Under the pieces are notes generated by a model, which saw only the letters and a list, made by a program, of their open reading frames with translations, did no database searches and was not told where the DNA came from. Below are positions 44,701 through 53,703 of a stretch of 64,000 bases of DNA, in pieces. The DNA comes from Bacteroidota bacterium (GTDB lineage Bacteria; Bacteroidota; Bacteroidia; B-17B0; Aurantibacillaceae), in NCBI GenBank assembly GCA_021156365.1, contig JAJNDK010000010.1, forward strand, positions 62,001 through 126,000. The letters are read 5' to 3'. Position 1 is the first letter of the stretch; each line of letters starts with the position of its first letter. The translations under genes and the position numbers were made by a program.

Positions 44701-47700
44701 ACTACAGACTCCACACTTACTTCCTGTATCGGGGTATGCGATGGTACTGCTACAGCGACTGCAACCGGTGGTAATATGGGGGGTTATACTTACCTATGGA
44801 ATCTCGGTGGACAAACAACACAAACTGCTGTAGGGCTTTGTGACGGAACGTATACGGTAACTGTAACGGATCCATTGGGTTGTGTGGGCTCCTCGACTGC
44901 AACCGTAACCGAACCAACTGCAGTAACTGTTTCTATTTCTGCTATCACTCCAAGCTGTTCCAATATTTGTACGGGTACTGCCACTATTAATGCAGGTGGC
45001 GGAACTCCGGGCTATACCTACACACTCGATATGGTATCCATTGGTGCGACTACAGCGCTTAGCGGCTTATGTTCAGGTACACATACATTGGTGGCCACCG
45101 ATTTAAACGGTTGTACGGCCACAACTACTTTTGTAGTGCCCACACAGGTTTCAATTTTTGTAACCTCTTCCTCCACTACACTTACCTGTAACGGAGACTG
45201 TGACGCCATCGCTACTGCGAATGTTTCAGGTGCAAACGGCACTGTTTCCTATTCGTGGATGCCGACAGGGCAATCCACGCAAACAGCCACCGGCCTTTGC
45301 GCAGGAATACATACCGTAACGATCACGGATGGTGTTGGTTGTACGGTTTCAACTACTGCTACTTTTATAGATCCACCGGCCCTCACTGCAACGATGGCGA
45401 CAACACCAGTTGATTGTCACGGGAATTGCACAGGCACGGCCAAAGTAACACCGGGCGGAGGAACTCCTCCATACACAGTTACCTGGTCCAACGGTGCAAC
45501 AACAGATTTAATTACAGGACTGTGTGTAGGTACATACACTGCAACCATTGTGGATGCTAACGGATGTACGATCCAAAGCATCGCTACGATAACACAGCCT
45601 ACGGCATTTACGGTAAGCAGCGCGCCTACGCCTCCTACAACCTGTGGTGGAACGGATGGAAGCATCACTGTTACTCCTTCCGGCGGATCCGGTACATATA
45701 CATTTAACTGGAGCGCACCGGGTGGCAATACTGCTACACTTTCCAACCTTGTGGCAGGAGTGTATACATTAACATTAACGGATGCGATCACCGGTTGTGA
45801 TACGGTTATTCCTTTTGCACTAAGTGATCCTTCGGGGCCGCTTACAACACAGTCTTCAACAAATGTATCCTGCCCGGGTGCATGTATCGGAAGTGCAACA
45901 GTAAATGCTACAACAGGTGTGTCGCCTATGGTGACCTGGCCGGGTGGAACCCCACCGCCGGGCCCGCCACCGGTAACAGCCACTAACCTTTGCGCCGGTG
46001 TGTACAATGTATTGGTGACGGATGCCACTACTTGTATTTCGTTTGAAACAGTGATCATCACACAGCCATTTAATTTTGTGGACAATGAAGTGCTGACCAA
46101 TATTACCTGTAATGGAACGGCCACCGGAAGTATCGTACTGAACCCTTCGGGCGGAACAAGACCTTTTACTTATACCATTAATGGAATTGCGGATGATTCT
46201 TCCATGACCAATCTGCTGGCAGGAACGCATACGGTGGTAGTGACAGATGTGAATGGCTGCAGCTATACATTTAATTATACACTTACACAGCCAACATTGC
46301 TGACGGCCACTGAAACCCACGCCAATATAAATTGTACTACGGGTTTTGGTTCTGCTACGGCTATTGGAAGCGGTGGAGTAATGCCGTATACATTCCTGTG
46401 GTCGAATGGAGCTACCACTGCTACTGCGGCTAATCTTATAACCGGTACGTATACCTGCACCATTACAGATGCAAATGGCTGTACTGCCCAGGTAACGGCA
46501 ACAGTGAGCACGAACCCGCCAATAGTAAGCGGGTTTACGAGCACCGATAATTTATGTAACACCGGCTGCTCGGGTACAGCAACTTTTGCAGCATCCGGAG
46601 GATCAGGTGTGTATACCTACGCATGGAGTAGTACAGGCCTTACAACCCCAAATATCAGTGGAATTTGTCCGGGCTCATACACAGCTACTGTTTCAGATAA
46701 CAATGGCTGTTCGGTAACGGAAAGCTATACGATCACTGCACCGCCGTCTGTAGCACTGAGTCTTTCATCTACTAATCCTTCCTGTAACGGAAGCGGTAAC
46801 GGGACAGTGTCTTCTACTCCTTCCGGTGGAACCCCGGGATATACGTATTCCTGGTCTCCGAATGTCAGTGTTTCTCAAAATGCAATAAACCTGACTGACG
46901 GTTCATACACACTTACCGTAAGTGACATCAATGGATGTACTGCCACTCAAATTGCAACGCTCACAGAACCAGCAGTGCTTCTTTCCAATGTGATCCCTAC
47001 CCAACCGACCTGCTTTGGTGATTGCAATGGCATTCTTGTTTCTGCACCTGCAGGAGGTACCGCTCCATACTCGTATGCATGGGGCCCAAGCCCGACAGGT
47101 AGCAATGATTCACTTACCGGTTTATGTACCGGTTCTTATTCGGTTGTGATAACCGATGCCAACTCGTGTCGTGATTCAACATCTATAACTTTAGCACAAC
47201 CTCCACAGGTAGGATTAACAGCTTCAAGCAGCGCGGCGAATTGTGGCACTGTCCCATGCAACGGATCTATTACTATCAATAGTATTGTGGGTGATTCGGT
47301 GAACTGGCTCAACTCCATTCCACCGGGCTTTACCGGATTATCGCAAACGAATCTGTGTGCAGGGATTTATAATATAGAAGTGATCAATGCAAACGGTTGT
47401 AAGGATACGGTTGCGGTTGGTGTTAGCAATGCGAATGGACCTTTGGTTACCTTGGATACGGATTCTGTCAGCTGTCTTGGAAATTGTAACGGATCGGCAA
47501 CAATTGTTGCTGTTTCTTCGGGCAATCCGCCCTATTCATACTCATGGGCTGCACCTATAACAGATACGGATAGCATTGCTACCAACCTGTGTACAGGGAC
47601 TTATTTATCGCAGGTAACCGATGCGAATGGCTGTACCACTATTACAGCTGCTGATATAGATGAGCCATTACCTTTGGATGATCATGAGGTAATAACCAGT

Positions 47701-50700
47701 GCAGCCTGCACCGGTGTAAATAGCGGAAGCATTGTTCTTGCGCCTACCGGTGGCACCGCTCCATTCTCGTATGCGTGGAGCAATATGGCAACCAATTCTC
47801 CTTCCAATCCGAACCTTGCTCCGGGTACGTATTCAGTGACGATCACCGATGCAAATTTGTGTACCTACCAGTTTGTGTACAATGTAGGATTCAATTCACA
47901 GATCCTCTATCAGATGGCGGTCACCAACCCTACCTGTTTCGGACAGTGCAACGGAACGGTTGTAATGAACAATGTGAACGGTGGAACAGCTCCGTATACA
48001 TTCGTATGGAACGATGGTCAGTCCGGGACTACTGCTAATATGCTGTGTGCAGGAAGCTATACCGTTACTATTACGGATAATGTCGGATGTTCGAGAATAG
48101 TTGATACGCTTATTTCACAGCCCTCCCAATTAGCACCGAATCCTACAGTTACCAATACAGCCTGTGGGGTTTGCGCGGGGACAATAGCGCTTGCACCTAC
48201 AGGTGGAACTTCATCCTACAATTACGTTTGGAGTAACGGACAGAGCACTTCTACGGCTACCGGTCTTTGCTCCGGGATCTATATGGTGGATGTTACCGAT
48301 GCACTTGGATGTGCAAGCCAGTTCAGCATTGCCGTTAATAATACAAACGGACCGACTGTTAATACAGCTATCACAAATGTTGCCTGTGGCGGACAATGCA
48401 CAGGCGCAGCTACTGTCACTCCTACGGGTGGAACAGCACCTTATCAATACAACTGGATCAGCGGCGGACAAACATCTGCTACGGTTTCCAGTATGTGTGC
48501 AGGAACTTATTTTGTACAGGTAAAGGATGGAGGAAATTGTGTGATCAATGATACAGTAGTGATCACCGAAACAGCTATCCTGGTTGCTACGAATACTACA
48601 ACACCCACTACCTGCAATGCATGTAATGGTGCGGTAACGATGTCACCTTCGGGTGGAACCGGATCCTACACTTATGTATGGTCGGGCGGATTGCCTGCCA
48701 CATCCACACAGTCGGGTTTATGCGCAGGTAATTACAGTGTAGTGGTGGCAGATGGCGCCGGTTGTGCAATAACTGAATTTATTACCATTAACAGTAACAA
48801 TGCCCCTGTTGTGAGTGTTGCTACCGACTCTGTACTTTGTAACGGTAACAGTGACGGACAAGCTACAGTCGGCATTATCGGGGGCACAGCGCCTTATACC
48901 GTTTCATGGAGCACCGGATCTCCGGCAAATCCAACACTCACCGGTATTATGGCAGGAACATATGCAGTAAGTGTAACAGATGCTATTGGTTGCAGTACTT
49001 CCAAAACATTTACAATAGAAGAACCGAACCCATTGGCCCTCTCACTTAACAATACATTATTACCGGGTTGTGCGGTGGCCTGCAATGGTGCTGTAACAGC
49101 TATCCCAAGCGGCGGTTCTCTGGGGTATTCGTATGCATGGGTGCCGGGTGGTGCTACTACCGGGACGATCTCTAATCTTTGTGCAGGGACTTATTCTGTA
49201 GCGGTAACTGATTCCAAAGGTTGTCTGATCAATCAGGTAACGCAATTGGATAATAATCCAATGCCGTTTGCTGTTGTTCCAACAAATGTAAATGCAAGCT
49301 GTGGTCAGTGCGATGGATCATCATCACTTTTAGTTACAGGAGGCGTACCGACATATACATACAACTGGAGCAACGGAAGCACCAGTTCTTCCACTACCAA
49401 TCTGTGTGCAGGTGTCTACATGGTGGATATTACCGATAACATCGGATGTTCACAACAATACAGTGTAGCTATCAGTAATACAAACGGTCCTGTTCTTGAT
49501 GTGGATACGACCGATGTTACGTGCGCGGGACAATGTACGGGAACTGCAACTGTAACTGTTTCAGGTGGAACAGCTCCATACCAATACAACTGGCTGAGTG
49601 GCGGACAAACTACGGCTTCTGTGACCGGTTTGTGTGCAGGAACCTATTTTGTACAGGTACGTGATGCAAATAACTGTACAACCACAGAGTCGGCAATCAT
49701 CAATGAGCAAACAGCCATAACAGCAAATACGTTTACCACTGCAGCAACTGCCTGCGGAGCCTGTGACGGAACAGCAACATTAAATCCTTCCGGAGGAAGT
49801 GGTAGCTACACGTTTGTGTGGTCAGGTGGTTTACCTGCCACTGCTATACAAACAGGTCTTTGCGCAGGTATTTATTCCGTGGAAATTACAGATGCAATGA
49901 ACGGTTGTAAGGATACAACATTGCTTACAATCATCAGTAGTGTGAATGCACCATTGGTTACCGTAAGTGTGGATTCTGTACAATGTAACGGAAGTAATAA
50001 TGGTCAGGCAACAGTGAGTGTTTCCGGAGGTGTATCTCCATATGTGGTTATCTGGAGCACAGGTTCAGTAGTGAATCCGACGCTTAGTGGTCTGGGAGCA
50101 GGCACATATGCAGTGACCGTGGAAGATGCGCTGGGTTGTATCTCCGGACAGGTATTCACCGTAGAGGAACCGAACCCACTAACGTTATCGTTGAACAATA
50201 CACAATTGCCAAGCTGTTCTGCTGCATGTAATGGTGCTCTGGTTGCTATCCCAAGTGGTGGTACTTTGTCTTACACGTATTTATGGTCGCCCGGAAATAC
50301 AACAGCTGATACCCTGGTGGGGCTTTGTGCGGGAACGTATTCCGTACAGGTAACTGATTCCAAAGGCTGCAGCACCGGTCAGGTGACACAACTGAATAAT
50401 AACCCTGTTTCTTTCACTGTAACACCTACTACTACGAGTCCGGCCTGCGGGGCTTGTGACGGATCATCTTCACTTGCAGTTGTGGGTGGTTTGGCGCCGT
50501 ATACATTCAGTTGGGGTAACGGAGACAATACTTCTACAGGCGACAGTTTGTGTGCAGGGGTATACCCGGTTAATATTACGGATGCTTTGGGATGTGCACA
50601 ACAATACAGTGTAGCTGTGAGCAATCCGAACGGTCCTTCATTAAATGTAACAATTACAGACATTGCCTGTGCGGGACAATGTACGGGTGCCGCAAGCGTT

Positions 50701-53700
50701 GTGCCTTCAGGCGGTTCAACACCATACCAGTACAACTGGCTGAGCGGCGGGCAAACCACTGCTGCAGTGAGCGGCTTATGTGTCGGAACTTATTTTGTGC
50801 AAGTGAGAGATGCTGATAACTGTATCAGTACACAACCGGTAGATATTAATGAACAAACACTTTTAGTAGCCAATGCATTTTCTACGAATACTACCTGCGG
50901 TGTTTGCAATGGAACAGCTACACTTAACCCTACCGGCGGAAGCGGAACGTATACATATGTATGGTCGACCGGTGCAACGACGCAGACGCTCACTGGTTTA
51001 TGTGCAGGAACGTATTCGGCAGAAATAACCGATGCAGGTAATGGATGTAAGGACACCGTGTTCATAGCGATCAGCAGCTCAAATACGCCACTCGTATTAT
51101 TGGATGTGGATTCGGTAATATGTAATGGCAATGCTGACGGGCAGGCAATACTTACTATTTCCGGCGGCTCCACTCCATATACTGTAGCCTGGAGCACAGG
51201 TTCTGCTGCGAACCCTGCTTTAACGGGCCTTGCTGCAGGAAATTACGCAGTTAGTGTGACCGATAATGCAGGCTGTGTTTCAGCACAGGTGTTTACCATA
51301 GATGAACCGGATCAATTGGGTTTATCACTTAACAATACGCAATTGCCGAATTGTGCTGCCGTATGCAACGGCGCTCTTACAGCGATTCCGAGCGGCGGGG
51401 CATTACCATACAGTTATGCCTGGTCACCGGGTGGCGCTACTACCGATACCCTTGGTAGTCTTTGTGCAGGGACTTATTCTGTAACAGTTACAGACCAGCG
51501 TGGTTGTTCGGTTACACAAACTACTATTCTGAATAATAATCCTACTCCTTTCAGTGTAACAAATGTAGTTACCTCACCAGCTTGTAACATGTGCGACGGT
51601 GTGATCGATATCACACTTACAGGTGGTATGGCTCCGTTCACGTATGCATGGAACAACGGATCGATAACGGAAGATATAGACAGCGTATGTGCAGGTCTTT
51701 ACCAGGTCAACATTACGGATAGTGTAGGTTGTGCTCAAACGGTTTCACTGCCGGTAAGTAATTCAGCCGGTATCACCGGTGAAACGATCGTATCGACCAA
51801 TGAATCCTGTTTCGGCTCTTGTGATGGTACGGCTACTGTAACACCGATCGGTGGAACTCCGGGTTATAGCTATCAATGGTTGTTTAACGGAGACACTACC
51901 AACAACCAAACTAACTTATGTGCAGGCACTTACTATTTGCAGATCAGTGATACAGTAGGTTGTATCCGCACTTCTGAAATTGAAATTTTATCACCGTCAC
52001 AAATGATCGTTGTCCCAAGCATAGTTTCTCCTTCGTGCGGAAACAGCGACGGAAGTATTACACTGAATGTGAGTGGCGGAACAGGAACTTTATCCTATGC
52101 ATGGACCCCGGCATTCCCGGGAAATACGAATGCGGCAACCAATCTTCCGGCCGGCATTTATGTGATCGATATTACCGATTCATCGCCTACTCCATGTACA
52201 CAGTCGTTCACGGTGAACCTGAGCAATATTTCAGGCCCTGCTGTTGTGGTATTGGATACAAATGTTTCCTGTAAAGGCTTGTGTGATGGAAGTATTACAC
52301 TGAACATTACCAATACGAACCCAACCACTGTTTTCTGGAATACAGGTTCCGGCGCGAATCCACTCGTAAATCTCTGTCCGGGGAACTACACTGCTACTAT
52401 TACAGATAACGTGTTAGGTTGTTTAACTGCAATTGCTGTTACCATCACCGAACCGGATACACTTAATTTCAGCCTGGTGAATTCAGTGGATCCATTGTGT
52501 AACGGGATCTGCACAGGAGCGATCACATCTATCCCTTCAGGTGGAACCCTGCCGTATACTTTCAACTGGTCACCGGTAACAGGTAGCACGGGTTCACTTA
52601 TCAACCTGTGTGCAAATTCATACACAGTAACGGTTACAGATGCAAACGGATGCATGAGCACACAAAACACCACACTTGTTGAACCAACTGATATCGTTAC
52701 TACGGGCATAACCACCAATGCTTCCTGTAGCTCGGTAGCGACCGGATCGATCGATATCACTGCAACAGGCGGAACACCAAACAGTGCGGCTCCTGCCTAC
52801 ACGTATCAGTGGAGTGGAGGAAGCACTTCAACTACAGAAGATCTCACTTCCATCCTGTTTGGCAGCTATACGGTTGTGGTTACAGATGCAAATTCCTGTA
52901 CGGATACGACCACGTATAATGTTTCCGCGCTGGATACAGTAATTTCCAATGCAGGGCCTGATCTTACTTTCTGCGTTATAGGCGATGTAATACTGGATGG
53001 CTCTGCTTCTTTTATCAACAATGGAACGATCACATACCAATGGCTGAACGTACCTGCAAGTGGAACAGTAGGTACAGATGATAGTTTATTGGTAAGTCCG
53101 GTTGCAGGCACTTTCTCTTATCAACTGATCGTAAGCAATTCATTGGGTTGTTCCGATACGGATACGGTAATGATGATTGGTAATCCATTGCCACTTGCAA
53201 GTGCCGGTCCGGATGTGGAGATCGTTTACGGACAATCTGCCTCCATCGGAGGAAGCCCTACGAACCCTATTGGAACAACACTTTCCTGGCTTCCGGCGGC
53301 AGGACTTTCCGGTAGCACCATACCGAATCCGGTTTCTTCCAATACCGTTACTACTACGTATACCGTTACAGTGATAGATACTGCCACCGGTTGTGTTTCA
53401 CGCGATTCTGTATTGTTTACGGTATTGCCTCAGGTCATCATCCCGAATGGTATATCTCCGAACGGTGATTTAAAAAATGATACCTGGATCATCGATGCGA
53501 TCTACAAATTCCCGAACAATGAAGTGGAAATTTATAACAGATGGGGAGAGCTGCTCTATTCCAAAAAAGCGTATGATAACTCGTGGGGCGGAACGTACAA
53601 TGGAAAACCATTGCCGATCGGAACGTATTACTATGTGGTCAAGCTGAACGATGATGCCTATCCGGAACCGTATACAGGACCAATAACCATATTCAAATAA
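41713..53700 (+). CDS. Giant SprB-repeat surface adhesin with type B T9SS C-terminal domain
   Basis: 3995 residues. Residues 1-25 are a signal peptide. Residues about 26-260 form an N-terminal beta domain opening 'KLYWVGGSGNFNDPAHW'. Residues about 265-3740 hold about 45 SprB-type modules of 70-85 residues. The module is roughly C-N-G-x-C-N-G, 'GGTAPYTYxWS', 'LCAGTYTVTVTDAxGC', then 'EP'. PKD/Ig-like domains follow (3740-3905), then the gliding-motility-associated type B sorting domain ('IPNGISPNGDLKNDTW' to 'GPITIFK'). Family knowledge: SprB is a mobile surface adhesin moved by the gliding machinery, though many relatives occur in non-gliders. Partner gene porP/sprF follows 3 bases later. 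The N-terminal part is AT-richer than the repeats. Two of four cysteines per module co-vary. Confidence 0.93.
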   Translation: MLINPTLKRLLLFLYISIAFVSLRAEKLYWVGGSGNFNDPAHWSRQSGGAGGAKVPGITDDVVFDAKSSDSPSIIKLLGEIKIHDFNADAVTKKILFEGSSFSRLTIKGSLNLRGNIDWQYEGRTTFATDGFSGIDYGFASLKGDVIFDGSGDWELKSNIIGGNAVSVVLENGKISIGSFAISSGILIQQNGPFEITSDQGFINATNFAIIRDNLNVSGSGLDIAVNRNNPNTVIGQSLQTSANLRLIDNSGNSVQAVGASNIDDVTCNGSEDGSVLINWAGGAPCASFQIQFNPTFPAAPYNAPASPFLCTNIPANTYLVRVICLTSGIFVPGITTVEISQPAVIQAVYDNSVIPLCNGGCNGEISYSIAGGNLVYNVDWAPTGGTGITLNASEQDTIKNLCAGTYTINIVDTSGCTGVDSIMVVQPAVISPNSGVGNQLCFGACDGYVYVAPSGGTPFAMAQASGLFYQVQWDGNVMLTNDTLYNLCPGTHSFVITDGNNCSVSGSVTITAKTPLVFTKSIPGPITCADICNGNANVTAVSGGTPPYSFSWTGPSVPTVVSTATTSTATAMCAGTYSCTITDGNGCDTTTTFIITAPPLLVGGISTTNVSCFNGNNGTATGSHTGGTGPTFIFNWFSSTNPTGGPPFSTASPMVSGLIAGTYTLVVIDNNGCNDTVTFTITQPTQLQVTLTPTNPNCFAATNGQVCANPTGGTGGIALSWLPVGGTVAGNCYTNLGAGTYTVTATDANTCTATATTTLTVPPQIFPNLTHTDPTCNMACNGTATSAPVGGSNSGFTFVWSCSASTSASITGECAGTCTVTVTDDSGCSQTASTTFVDPNPLTVSVNATTLNCAGASTAQIASTVNGGTAPYTYSWNTGPTTPGLSNVPAGSYTLTVTDDQNCVRTASVTIASPTPIVIMATPTNPTCSGGCNGSISTTLSGGTAPYTVLWNPTNSTNLNQVNLCAFTYTINVRDANNCLQSQTVVVANPTPVTVTTDSTLTSCIGVCDGTATATATGGNMGGYTYLWNLGGQTTQTAVGLCDGTYTVTVTDPLGCVGSSTATVTEPTAVTVSISAITPSCSNICTGTATINAGGGTPGYTYTLDMVSIGATTALSGLCSGTHTLVATDLNGCTATTTFVVPTQVSIFVTSSSTTLTCNGDCDAIATANVSGANGTVSYSWMPTGQSTQTATGLCAGIHTVTITDGVGCTVSTTATFIDPPALTATMATTPVDCHGNCTGTAKVTPGGGTPPYTVTWSNGATTDLITGLCVGTYTATIVDANGCTIQSIATITQPTAFTVSSAPTPPTTCGGTDGSITVTPSGGSGTYTFNWSAPGGNTATLSNLVAGVYTLTLTDAITGCDTVIPFALSDPSGPLTTQSSTNVSCPGACIGSATVNATTGVSPMVTWPGGTPPPGPPPVTATNLCAGVYNVLVTDATTCISFETVIITQPFNFVDNEVLTNITCNGTATGSIVLNPSGGTRPFTYTINGIADDSSMTNLLAGTHTVVVTDVNGCSYTFNYTLTQPTLLTATETHANINCTTGFGSATAIGSGGVMPYTFLWSNGATTATAANLITGTYTCTITDANGCTAQVTATVSTNPPIVSGFTSTDNLCNTGCSGTATFAASGGSGVYTYAWSSTGLTTPNISGICPGSYTATVSDNNGCSVTESYTITAPPSVALSLSSTNPSCNGSGNGTVSSTPSGGTPGYTYSWSPNVSVSQNAINLTDGSYTLTVSDINGCTATQIATLTEPAVLLSNVIPTQPTCFGDCNGILVSAPAGGTAPYSYAWGPSPTGSNDSLTGLCTGSYSVVITDANSCRDSTSITLAQPPQVGLTASSSAANCGTVPCNGSITINSIVGDSVNWLNSIPPGFTGLSQTNLCAGIYNIEVINANGCKDTVAVGVSNANGPLVTLDTDSVSCLGNCNGSATIVAVSSGNPPYSYSWAAPITDTDSIATNLCTGTYLSQVTDANGCTTITAADIDEPLPLDDHEVITSAACTGVNSGSIVLAPTGGTAPFSYAWSNMATNSPSNPNLAPGTYSVTITDANLCTYQFVYNVGFNSQILYQMAVTNPTCFGQCNGTVVMNNVNGGTAPYTFVWNDGQSGTTANMLCAGSYTVTITDNVGCSRIVDTLISQPSQLAPNPTVTNTACGVCAGTIALAPTGGTSSYNYVWSNGQSTSTATGLCSGIYMVDVTDALGCASQFSIAVNNTNGPTVNTAITNVACGGQCTGAATVTPTGGTAPYQYNWISGGQTSATVSSMCAGTYFVQVKDGGNCVINDTVVITETAILVATNTTTPTTCNACNGAVTMSPSGGTGSYTYVWSGGLPATSTQSGLCAGNYSVVVADGAGCAITEFITINSNNAPVVSVATDSVLCNGNSDGQATVGIIGGTAPYTVSWSTGSPANPTLTGIMAGTYAVSVTDAIGCSTSKTFTIEEPNPLALSLNNTLLPGCAVACNGAVTAIPSGGSLGYSYAWVPGGATTGTISNLCAGTYSVAVTDSKGCLINQVTQLDNNPMPFAVVPTNVNASCGQCDGSSSLLVTGGVPTYTYNWSNGSTSSSTTNLCAGVYMVDITDNIGCSQQYSVAISNTNGPVLDVDTTDVTCAGQCTGTATVTVSGGTAPYQYNWLSGGQTTASVTGLCAGTYFVQVRDANNCTTTESAIINEQTAITANTFTTAATACGACDGTATLNPSGGSGSYTFVWSGGLPATAIQTGLCAGIYSVEITDAMNGCKDTTLLTIISSVNAPLVTVSVDSVQCNGSNNGQATVSVSGGVSPYVVIWSTGSVVNPTLSGLGAGTYAVTVEDALGCISGQVFTVEEPNPLTLSLNNTQLPSCSAACNGALVAIPSGGTLSYTYLWSPGNTTADTLVGLCAGTYSVQVTDSKGCSTGQVTQLNNNPVSFTVTPTTTSPACGACDGSSSLAVVGGLAPYTFSWGNGDNTSTGDSLCAGVYPVNITDALGCAQQYSVAVSNPNGPSLNVTITDIACAGQCTGAASVVPSGGSTPYQYNWLSGGQTTAAVSGLCVGTYFVQVRDADNCISTQPVDINEQTLLVANAFSTNTTCGVCNGTATLNPTGGSGTYTYVWSTGATTQTLTGLCAGTYSAEITDAGNGCKDTVFIAISSSNTPLVLLDVDSVICNGNADGQAILTISGGSTPYTVAWSTGSAANPALTGLAAGNYAVSVTDNAGCVSAQVFTIDEPDQLGLSLNNTQLPNCAAVCNGALTAIPSGGALPYSYAWSPGGATTDTLGSLCAGTYSVTVTDQRGCSVTQTTILNNNPTPFSVTNVVTSPACNMCDGVIDITLTGGMAPFTYAWNNGSITEDIDSVCAGLYQVNITDSVGCAQTVSLPVSNSAGITGETIVSTNESCFGSCDGTATVTPIGGTPGYSYQWLFNGDTTNNQTNLCAGTYYLQISDTVGCIRTSEIEILSPSQMIVVPSIVSPSCGNSDGSITLNVSGGTGTLSYAWTPAFPGNTNAATNLPAGIYVIDITDSSPTPCTQSFTVNLSNISGPAVVVLDTNVSCKGLCDGSITLNITNTNPTTVFWNTGSGANPLVNLCPGNYTATITDNVLGCLTAIAVTITEPDTLNFSLVNSVDPLCNGICTGAITSIPSGGTLPYTFNWSPVTGSTGSLINLCANSYTVTVTDANGCMSTQNTTLVEPTDIVTTGITTNASCSSVATGSIDITATGGTPNSAAPAYTYQWSGGSTSTTEDLTSILFGSYTVVVTDANSCTDTTTYNVSALDTVISNAGPDLTFCVIGDVILDGSASFINNGTITYQWLNVPASGTVGTDDSLLVSPVAGTFSYQLIVSNSLGCSDTDTVMMIGNPLPLASAGPDVEIVYGQSASIGGSPTNPIGTTLSWLPAAGLSGSTIPNPVSSNTVTTTYTVTVIDTATGCVSRDSVLFTVLPQVIIPNGISPNGDLKNDTWIIDAIYKFPNNEVEIYNRWGELLYSKKAYDNSWGGTYNGKPLPIGTYYYVVKLNDDAYPEPYTGPITIFK
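48340..49476 (+). repeat. Super-repeat copy 1 in the adhesin gene (five modules, A-B-C-D-E)
   Basis: 379 codons encoding five modules in a fixed order. A: 'NxNGP..GQCTG..PYQYNW'. B: 'GSYTYVWSGGLPAT'. C: 'DSVLCNGNSDGQ'. D: 'LALSLNNT..PSGG'. E: 'CGQCDGSSSL'. The same order occurs in the next two blocks. A lone E-like module precedes it (about 48120-48339). Confidence 0.85.
49477..50622 (+). repeat. Super-repeat copy 2 in the adhesin gene (A-B-C-D-E)
   Basis: 382 codons with the same module order as copy 1. Markers: 'CAGQCTG..YQYNWLSGGQTT', 'SGGLPAT', 'DSVQCNG', 'LTLSLNNTQLP', 'CGACDGSSSL'. It is clearly closer to copies 1 and 3 than to other modules of the protein. Confidence 0.85.
50623..51759 (+). 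repeat. Super-repeat copy 3 in the adhesin gene (A-B-C-D-E)
   Basis: 379 codons with the same order: 'CAGQCTG..YQYNWLSGGQTT', 'GTYTYVWSTG', 'DSVICNG', 'LGLSLNNTQLP', and an E module that has drifted ('CNMCDGVIDI'). The block ends where 'NSAGITGE' replaces the 'NxNGP' junction. Confidence 0.85.
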
Positions 53701-53703
53701 AAC

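Noticed and set aside
45417-46124. Long antisense open frame (235 codons) opposite the adhesin repeats, with others like it at 43443, 46275 and 50379
   Set aside because: Its translation is a low-complexity mirror of the repeat codons (Val/Thr/Pro-rich, periodic), has no start context or neighbour logic, and arises because the Thr/Gly/Asn-rich repeat lacks antisense stops.
42511-52930. Tandem repeats as a possible CRISPR or satellite array
   Set aside because: The repeats are about 220-250 bases, in frame, diverged and all within one coding frame; they are protein modules.
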